64,000 bases of DNA from an uncultured Pseudomonadota bacterium (lineage in GTDB: Bacteria; Pseudomonadota; Gammaproteobacteria; CAJXQU01): assembly GCA_913058255.1 (NCBI GenBank), contig CAJXQU010000001.1, forward strand, positions 124,001 through 188,000, in the 5' to 3' direction. The position numbers were made by a program, and so were the translations under genes. A model generated the notes under the pieces. That model did no database searches. It had not been told where the DNA came from and saw only the letters and a program-made list of their open reading frames with translations. Within the stretch, counting starts at the first letter, position 1. Each line of letters begins with the position of its first letter. This document shows, one piece after another, positions 58,399-64,000 of this stretch.

Positions 58399-59157
58399 TT
58401 AGGCGATGTGATGTTTCGTCTTTTTCTTTGAGAAGAAGAGACCCATAACGGCAGAAAAGAGTAACCAAAATGCGGCAGGCAGTGGAACTGGCGTTGTTGC
58501 GAACGTATCGCCTAAACCATAGCCAGCAGTAAAGAGGGCATCTGGAGTTAGGTGAAATATATCTGTTCGTTCGAGTCCTCGCGTATCGTAGTGATTATCG
58601 CCCGCCATTGAGAATAGAACATCACGCATGGCATTAATATCTGCAGGGGTTCTTCCGCCAGGCAGTTCATAGTTGTCATACTCTGCATCAATAATGGAAA
58701 AGGCTGTCTGAAAGTTTTTATCAATATTTGGTGTGCTTGCGAGAATGTCATTCAACATGCCATTGAAACGTTCTGCATAGGCGTCTCTTGCGACACTCCA
58801 ACCAGAATCACCTTCCCCTTGAAACCAGAAAAAACCGCTGAATACTGTATTGGCTCCAGTCAGGGCCGTTTGTAATGCACCTGTGCCACTGGCGTTAAAA
58901 AAGTCAGATCGATAGTTATCTTGCTGTGCTCCATCTAGATACCAGCTTTGTAGCCAATTACCGGAGTGGATTTCATGCACAACGAGTACATTTTCATAGC
59001 GGTTGCTATTAACTAATGCAGCTTCTATCCCATTGGCCCATTCTAGTTTGGCATTAGACTGCCCGCCGGCAAAAAAGACATTAACTGTTTCAGCATGTGC
59101 AAAATTAGCAAATAAGAACAAAAATAGCGTTAAGGTTTTCGATAAAAAGTGGTGCAA
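58399..59157 (-). CDS. Sialate O-acetylesterase-like protein with VPLPA-CTERM tail
   Basis: 252 residues. Signal peptide (1-22, HAE cut), SASA/SGNH-type domain with GQSNA (catalytic serine), WFQGEGD and DIFHLTPD. The C-terminus TPVPLPAAFWLL + hydrophobic helix + SKKKTKHH is the VPLPA-CTERM sorting signal, so it should be processed by an exosortase elsewhere in the genome. Confidence 0.85.
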   Translation of the reverse strand: MHHFLSKTLTLFLFLFANFAHAETVNVFFAGGQSNAKLEWANGIEAALVNSNRYENVLVVHEIHSGNWLQSWYLDGAQQDNYRSDFFNASGTGALQTALTGANTVFSGFFWFQGEGDSGWSVARDAYAERFNGMLNDILASTPNIDKNFQTAFSIIDAEYDNYELPGGRTPADINAMRDVLFSMAGDNHYDTRGLERTDIFHLTPDALFTAGYGLGDTFATTPVPLPAAFWLLFSAVMGLFFSKKKTKHHIA

Positions 59158-59458
59158 AAAAAACTCCTGTGATCAGTGATATGATCAGTAAAAAGTTATA
59201 ATCGTCAGCGTTTTCTACGCTAACTCTCCCATTTCAAAAGCTTATCTATTAAAAATAAGCTCTCTACGCACATAGCACAAATTAAGCCAATTTATTAAAG
59301 CCAATAATAACAATTAGTTAGAGTTTTTTATGTTAATGAGAAGTTAGAAGTAGTTATTAAATGTCTCTTTCTGAAGACAAAATAAAGGTTTTCTTGAAAG
59401 AGTTTAAGAGATTACTCTTGCTAGATTGGGTAGAGTGAAGGAATGTTTAGAGATGGAA

Positions 59459-60205
59459 TTAAGTGAGCGCGATGATTGTTGCACCAAGCGCAGTGATCAT
59501 ATTTTGTAACTTTTTATCGAGCGCATTTAATTCATTTTTATCCGTACCACGACTAACAACACTGACGCCGTAACATTCGTTTTTATAAAATGGATAGCTG
59601 CCAATGCTGATGGTTGGATGTTCATTTTGTAGCTGTGTCAGCGTTGTAGCGATCTGGCTTTCTTGCATGTGGGCGCTGATGGTTTTGGTTAGCATAGGAT
59701 CGCCGCCGATCAGTTCTGATGAAATGCCTTCGAACATGGCTTGCATAATTTGTGGGACACCCGCGAAGACGTAAACATTTTCCATACGATAGCCGGGCGC
59801 TGCGCTGACAGGGTTGTCGACAAGTGTTGCACCAACGGGAATATTTGCCATTTTCATGCGAGCGTCAGTAACATTTTTGTCACCATACTTATCGTTTAAA
59901 CACTTCACCGCTTCGGGATTTCTTTCAACTTCAACGCCGAAAGCCTGAGCGATGCATTCGGTGGTGATGTCATCGTGTGTGGGACCAATACCACCAGTAG
60001 TGAACACATACTCACAGCTTTCTCTTAGGTGATTAACGGCATGAATAATCTCTTCAGGAACATCACGCACGACGCGCGCTTCGACCAGCTCAATGCCGAG
60101 TTCGTCGAAGCGTTTGCCTAAATAAGGCAGGTTGATATCTTGTGTTCGACCAGAAAGAATTTCATTGCCGATAACAATAACGGCGGCGGTATGTTGTTGG
60201 TTCAT
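59459..60205 (-). CDS. CinA-like molybdopterin-binding protein
   Basis: 248 residues starting MNQQHTAAVIVIGNEILSGR with the MoaB/MogA-type motif FTTGGIGPTHDDITTE. CinA N-terminal-type; the C-terminal amidase domain of full CinA is absent. 4-bp overlap with panC. Function uncertain (nicotinamide-mononucleotide or pyrophosphate metabolism in relatives). Confidence 0.88.
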   Translation of the reverse strand: MNQQHTAAVIVIGNEILSGRTQDINLPYLGKRFDELGIELVEARVVRDVPEEIIHAVNHLRESCEYVFTTGGIGPTHDDITTECIAQAFGVEVERNPEAVKCLNDKYGDKNVTDARMKMANIPVGATLVDNPVSAAPGYRMENVYVFAGVPQIMQAMFEGISSELIGGDPMLTKTISAHMQESQIATTLTQLQNEHPTISIGSYPFYKNECYGVSVVSRGTDKNELNALDKKLQNMITALGATIIALT

Positions 60206-61047
60206 GACAGGATGATATTGTCGATTAATCGAGTGGTTCCTAAGCGCGCTGCGAGGAGGACTACAAAGTCCGTGTCGCTTGCTTCAGGCAAGGTGAGATC
60301 CGCTTGTCGACGAATGCTTAGATATTCGGGATCAAAGTTCTGTTCTTTCAGATTCTTTTTGCCGACACTTTCGAGATCGGCAAAGTTCCGGTTACCTTTT
60401 TTAAGTTGTTCAGCAATGGATTGTAATTGTTGATAGATGACGGGTGCTTTTATTCGATCTGATTCGCTTAAATAACCATTACGTGAACTTAGTGCCAGAC
60501 CATCGTCTTCCCGCACTGTTGCTAAAGATACGATATCGATAGGAATGCAAAGGTCATCCACCATGCGTTTGATCACTAACAATTGCTGATAATCTTTCTG
60601 ACCAAAAATGGCTGTATCGGGCTGAACGAGATTGAACAGCTTTGAAACGACGGTTGCTACACCATTGAAATGTCCTGGGCGAGATGCTCCACATAAAAAA
60701 CCATCCATCGAGGGTACTGAAATTTCAGTGTGATGTTCTAATCCTGCCGGATAAACCTCTTCAACCCCAGGTGCAAAAAGTGTCGATGCTCCCCGTTCAA
60801 ACAAGGCCATACTGTCTTGCTCAAGTGTGCGTGGGTAAGTATCGAAATCTTCGCCTTGAATAAACTGCATGGGGTTAACGAAAATAGTCGCGACAACGTG
60901 ATCAGCCAGCTGTTTTGCACGATCAACCAGTGATAAATGACCTTCATGAAGGTTGCCCATCGTCGGCACCAAACAAACCGTTTCGCCCGCCATATGCCAT
61001 TTTTTAACTTGTGTTCTGAGATCTAAGGTGTGGTGTATGATCTGCAT
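60202..61047 (-). CDS. panC: PanC, pantothenate synthetase
   Basis: Joins pantoate and beta-alanine using ATP. 281 residues with the HIGH-like PTMGNLHEGHLSLV, SSRNGYLS and GQKDYQQL. One-base overlap with panB. Confidence 0.96.
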   Translation of the reverse strand: MQIIHHTLDLRTQVKKWHMAGETVCLVPTMGNLHEGHLSLVDRAKQLADHVVATIFVNPMQFIQGEDFDTYPRTLEQDSMALFERGASTLFAPGVEEVYPAGLEHHTEISVPSMDGFLCGASRPGHFNGVATVVSKLFNLVQPDTAIFGQKDYQQLLVIKRMVDDLCIPIDIVSLATVREDDGLALSSRNGYLSESDRIKAPVIYQQLQSIAEQLKKGNRNFADLESVGKKNLKEQNFDPEYLSIRRQADLTLPEASDTDFVVLLAARLGTTRLIDNIILS

Positions 61048-61859
61048 TAGTCGAACCCATGTTGATCAGCAGGGAAAGTACCTGTTTTGACTTCTGCCAC
61101 GTAAGTTTCGATAGCATTTTTAATACTGGAGCTGCCTTGCATAAAGTCTTTGCACATTTTCATGTAGCGCCCACCGATACCAAGCATGTCATGTAGCACC
61201 AATACTTGGCCATCGCAGTCTGCCCCCGCGCCGATACCAATAACAGGTATCGAGATTTGCTTGCTGATCTGGGCAGCCAGCTCACGTGTTACTAGCTCGA
61301 TCACCATCATTTCTGCGCCGGCGGCTTCGACCACTTTTGCATCTTTTAAAATTTGTTCAGCACTGGCTTTATCTCGACCGTGCACGCGATAGCCACCCAG
61401 CTTGTGTACGGATTGTGGTAATAAACCAATATGGGCGCAGACAGGAATACCGCGTGAACTGAGCAGCGCGATGGTCTCGGCCAGCCACTCACCACCTTCC
61501 ATTTTGACAACCTCTGCATTGCCTTCGCTCATCAAGCGGGCAGCGTTGATCATTGCTTGCTCTGGCGTCGCGTAGCTCATAAATGGCATGTCGGCGATCA
61601 CGAGGCTTCTCGTAGCGGCATGTCGAACGATCTGAGTGTGATAGATCATATTTTCCATCGTCACAGAAACAGTGGATTCTTGGCCATGTATGACCATACC
61701 CAAAGAATCTCCGATCAATTGTACGTCGATGCCAGCGTCATCTAGCAAGGCAGAAAAAGTGGCATCATAAGAAGTTAGCATGGCAATGTTTTCGCCACTT
61801 TTCTTCATTTCACGGAGTGTGGTTACGGATACTTTTCTGGCTTTTTTATTCATACTCAA
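61047..61859 (-). CDS. panB: PanB, ketopantoate hydroxymethyltransferase
   Basis: First step of pantothenate synthesis. 270 residues with IGDSLGMVIHGQ, KMEGGEW and VIGIGAGADCDGQVLV. Overlaps dck by 4 bp. Confidence 0.96.
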   Translation of the reverse strand: MSMNKKARKVSVTTLREMKKSGENIAMLTSYDATFSALLDDAGIDVQLIGDSLGMVIHGQESTVSVTMENMIYHTQIVRHAATRSLVIADMPFMSYATPEQAMINAARLMSEGNAEVVKMEGGEWLAETIALLSSRGIPVCAHIGLLPQSVHKLGGYRVHGRDKASAEQILKDAKVVEAAGAEMMVIELVTRELAAQISKQISIPVIGIGAGADCDGQVLVLHDMLGIGGRYMKMCKDFMQGSSSIKNAIETYVAEVKTGTFPADQHGFD

Positions 61860-62497
61860 TTCGTCATCTGGTTAAAATAAGTCACGCCCGCAGGCAAATT
61901 CTTGAACTCAGAGAGTAGCATAGCAAAATCGTCTTCACCTTCAGCAAAATTAACTTCTGCGGCATTGACGATTAATAAAGGTGCGTTTGTGTACTGATAG
62001 AAGAAACGAATATAAGCCTCGCTCAAGCGTTCTAAATAGCCATAATCTATCCCTTGCTCATGATCAATCGCACGTTTTTTGATGCGTTGTTGCAGGATCT
62101 CTACGGGTGCTTGTAGATAGATGACTAGATCCGGACGTGGTATTTCGACGGCGATGTTGGCATAAACCTGATCATAGAGCTTTAGTTCATCATCGTTCAG
62201 AGTCAGCTCAGCAAACAGGCGATCTTTTTCTAGTAGAAAGTCAGCTACCCGAATAGGATTAAACAGATCGCTCTGACTGAGTGACTTTATTTGTGCTACG
62301 CGTTGAAATAAAAAGAACAGCTGGGCAGCCAAAGCGGCATCCTTTGGATTCTTATAAAATTGGGGGAGGAATGGGTTCTCAGCAGCGTCTTCGAGGACTA
62401 GATCTGAACCGTAGTGGCTCGCTAATCGTTTCGCGAGGGTTGTTTTTCCTACTCCAATGGGACCTTCTACAACGATATAACCGAACGATTTATTCAT
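61856..62497 (-). CDS. Deoxynucleoside kinase (dGK/dAK type)
   Basis: 213 residues from ATG 62497 (MNKSFGYIVVEGPIGVGKTT). P-loop GPIGVGKTT, DRS-like segment and LID arginines (RIKKRAIDHEQGIDYGY). The start overlaps folK by 8 bp. Salvage kinase common next to folK-panB-panC in gammaproteobacteria. Confidence 0.9.
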   Translation of the reverse strand: MNKSFGYIVVEGPIGVGKTTLAKRLASHYGSDLVLEDAAENPFLPQFYKNPKDAALAAQLFFLFQRVAQIKSLSQSDLFNPIRVADFLLEKDRLFAELTLNDDELKLYDQVYANIAVEIPRPDLVIYLQAPVEILQQRIKKRAIDHEQGIDYGYLERLSEAYIRFFYQYTNAPLLIVNAAEVNFAEGEDDFAMLLSEFKNLPAGVTYFNQMTN

Positions 62498-62981
62498 TAA
62501 ATATTTTTGATAGACCTTGTTTCGAGCTTTGCTCAAGTAGTTCTGACATGGGTGCAAGACCTGGAATTTTAATATCAGGTGTAATTTCAGCTAGAGGATA
62601 AAGCACAAATGGGCGTTCTGCGATCATTATATGCGGTACGATGAGATCAGGTTCGTTAATTTTCTGATCAGCATAAACTAATAAATCCAAATCTAGCGTA
62701 CGTGGTCCCCAACGCTCTAGGCGGACACGGCGATGATCGTGTTCGATAGCTTGCAAAGCTCGCAGTAAAGGGATGGGCTCCAGCTGTGTTTTAATTTGAG
62801 CCACAGCATTTATATAGTCTGGTTGTCCGGAAGGCCCGACGGGATCACTACGGTAAAGAGATGAGTGTTTAATTAAGCAAGTCAGCTCAATCGAGTCTAG
62901 TTCCTCAAATGCAGTGCGAACTTGTTTGATCGGATCGTCAAGATTACTCCCAAGACCAATATAAGCGGTGATACTTTGCAT
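62490..62981 (-). CDS. folK: FolK, HPPK of folate synthesis
   Basis: 163 residues with YIGLGSNLDDP, LYRSDPVGP and RWGPRTLDLDLLVY. Transfers pyrophosphate to the pterin. Follows pcnB. Confidence 0.96.
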   Translation of the reverse strand: MQSITAYIGLGSNLDDPIKQVRTAFEELDSIELTCLIKHSSLYRSDPVGPSGQPDYINAVAQIKTQLEPIPLLRALQAIEHDHRRVRLERWGPRTLDLDLLVYADQKINEPDLIVPHIMIAERPFVLYPLAEITPDIKIPGLAPMSELLEQSSKQGLSKIFNE

Positions 62982-62984
62982 GGC

Positions 62985-64000
62985 TCAAGCTTGTGGAGTT
63001 TTTTTGCGTTTACGGTGACGTCGACGTTTTGATTTGTCTGCGGGTAATGCAACCTGCATCTCTTGCTGTCGTTGTTTATCTGCGGTTTGAAACTCGGTCC
63101 ACCAATCAGCCAACTCTTTTGGTGCCATGCAAACGTCTGCGCGCAATAATAGAAAGTCGTAAGCCGCGCGAAAACGTTTATTTTGTAGCAGTGCGTAAGG
63201 TCGTTTGCCTTGGCGGTTTTCTAGCCTATTTTGTAGTTCCCAAATCTCTCGAATGACATGCGTAAAGCGACGTGGGATAGCAACTTTCGCGATCTGTTTT
63301 GAAATGACGTTATCTGCCGCCAATCGTTGCGCTTCAAATAAAGGTGCGCCATTTTTTTGAAACTGTTGAGTCTGTTCCTGCATTGGATCCCATAACATCA
63401 CAGAGTACAAAAAGGCTGGGTTGATAGGCTTACCTTCTGAGATGCGGGCATCGGTATTTTGTAAGGCCTTGATCAAGAACATGTGTGGAAAACCAGCTTC
63501 TTCCTGCGCTAAGCTTAATTCAACTTCAGGGAATAATTGCTTAAATAGTCCGTAATAACGAAGCTTCTCAAAGGTTTGTAGAGCACTGCCACCAAGGAAT
63601 AGTTTATTCACCTCTTCAAAGAGTCGTGCAGGTGGAATGTCTTCTAATAGGTGGGCTAACTGAGGGATGGGGGCCTCTGTAGCCGGCTCAATGGTGAAAC
63701 CAAGCTTGGCTGCGAATCGAATCGCGCGAAGCATCCTTACAGGATCTTCTCGAAAACGTTCCTCTGGGTCACCTATAAAGCGAATACGACCGGCTTTAAC
63801 ATCTGCGACGCCACCGACATAATCAATAATTGAGAAGTCTGCAATATTGTAATACAAGGCATTAACCGTGAAGTCTCGTCGCCAGACATCGTCATCGATA
63901 TCGCCGTAAACATTATCACGTAGGATCATACCGTCTTCGATCAGACGATCTCCATCAGTTTCATGATTAGCGCGAAAAGTTGCGACTTCAATAATCTCTC
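62985..64000 (-). CDS. pcnB: PcnB, poly(A) polymerase I (C-terminal part, cut by edge)
   Basis: Adds poly(A) tails that promote RNA decay. The frame is open to the window end and reads EIIEVATFRANHETDG, MILRDNVYGDIDDDVWRRDF, the PcnB core. RRDFTVNALYYN and the arginine-rich C-terminus (KSKRRRHRKRKK) fit. The N-terminal catalytic GGxVRD part is beyond base 64000. Confidence 0.94.
   Translation of the reverse strand, partial: EIIEVATFRANHETDGDRLIEDGMILRDNVYGDIDDDVWRRDFTVNALYYNIADFSIIDYVGGVADVKAGRIRFIGDPEERFREDPVRMLRAIRFAAKLGFTIEPATEAPIPQLAHLLEDIPPARLFEEVNKLFLGGSALQTFEKLRYYGLFKQLFPEVELSLAQEEAGFPHMFLIKALQNTDARISEGKPINPAFLYSVMLWDPMQEQTQQFQKNGAPLFEAQRLAADNVISKQIAKVAIPRRFTHVIREIWELQNRLENRQGKRPYALLQNKRFRAAYDFLLLRADVCMAPKELADWWTEFQTADKQRQQEMQVALPADKSKRRRHRKRKKTPQA

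Overview
The window is about 64 kb of a gammaproteobacterial chromosome of moderate-to-low GC. Gene order matches conserved gammaproteobacterial blocks: queA-tgt-yajC-secD-secF, rlmN-pilF-rodZ-hisS-yfgM-bamB-der, bamC-dapA-gcvR-bcp, and pcnB-folK-panB-panC. A SUF-only Fe-S operon with SufU and SufT, an FNR regulator, an NnrS protein and a VPLPA-CTERM tail suggest a free-living, probably aquatic lineage such as Methylophaga, Cycloclasticus or another Piscirickettsiaceae-like group. That placement is inference from gene content.

Layout. 1-1566 carries the lptG (cut by the window edge) and lptF export genes on the minus strand. 1666-7837 holds pepA, holC, valS with a long in-frame N-terminal extension, and cysE. 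7931-15623 is an IscR-controlled SUF cluster: iscR-sufA-sufB-sufC-sufD-sufS-sufU-sufT, a hydrolase and a Rieske ferredoxin, with a very good IscR type 1 site in front. 15699-23629 is the ndk-rlmN-pilF-rodZ-hisS-yfgM-bamB-der block, lacking the ispG that usually sits between rodZ and hisS. 23645-28978 holds a metallo-hydrolase, bamC and dapA (minus), then gcvR, bcp and a PIN-PhoH ATPase. 29047-35472 mixes a frameshifted acetyltransferase, a permease, djlA-like, queG, fnr, tcdA, a glyoxalase-like hydrolase and a start-less gene remnant. 35659-42166 has a DUF481 barrel, then secF, secD, yajC, tgt and queA. 42291-44728 has an Ada-type methyltransferase, NnrS and a Sel1 lipoprotein.

The accessory region is an integrated element of about 10.8 kb (44840-55627) inserted at the 3' end of a tRNA-Leu(CAA) gene and bounded by a near-perfect 26/25-bp repeat. 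It carries a P4-type integrase, small island genes, an AlpA-like regulator too short for usual gene calls, two tandem paralogous small proteins, a winged-helix protein with a 16-bp iteron array at its 3' end, and a GNAT toxin pair. It also has an isolated P2-type tail-length module: gpE, its -1 frameshift extension, and a tape measure protein. There are no capsid, terminase, portal, sheath, tube or lysis genes. This pattern fits a phage satellite or a decayed prophage; the satellite reading is the most interesting hypothesis here.

After the element the core chromosome resumes: a membrane-anchored glutaredoxin, an AraC/GyrI regulator, a TauE-type permease, a sialate-esterase-like secreted protein with a VPLPA-CTERM tail, a CinA-like protein, panC, panB, a deoxynucleoside kinase, folK and pcnB (cut by the window edge).
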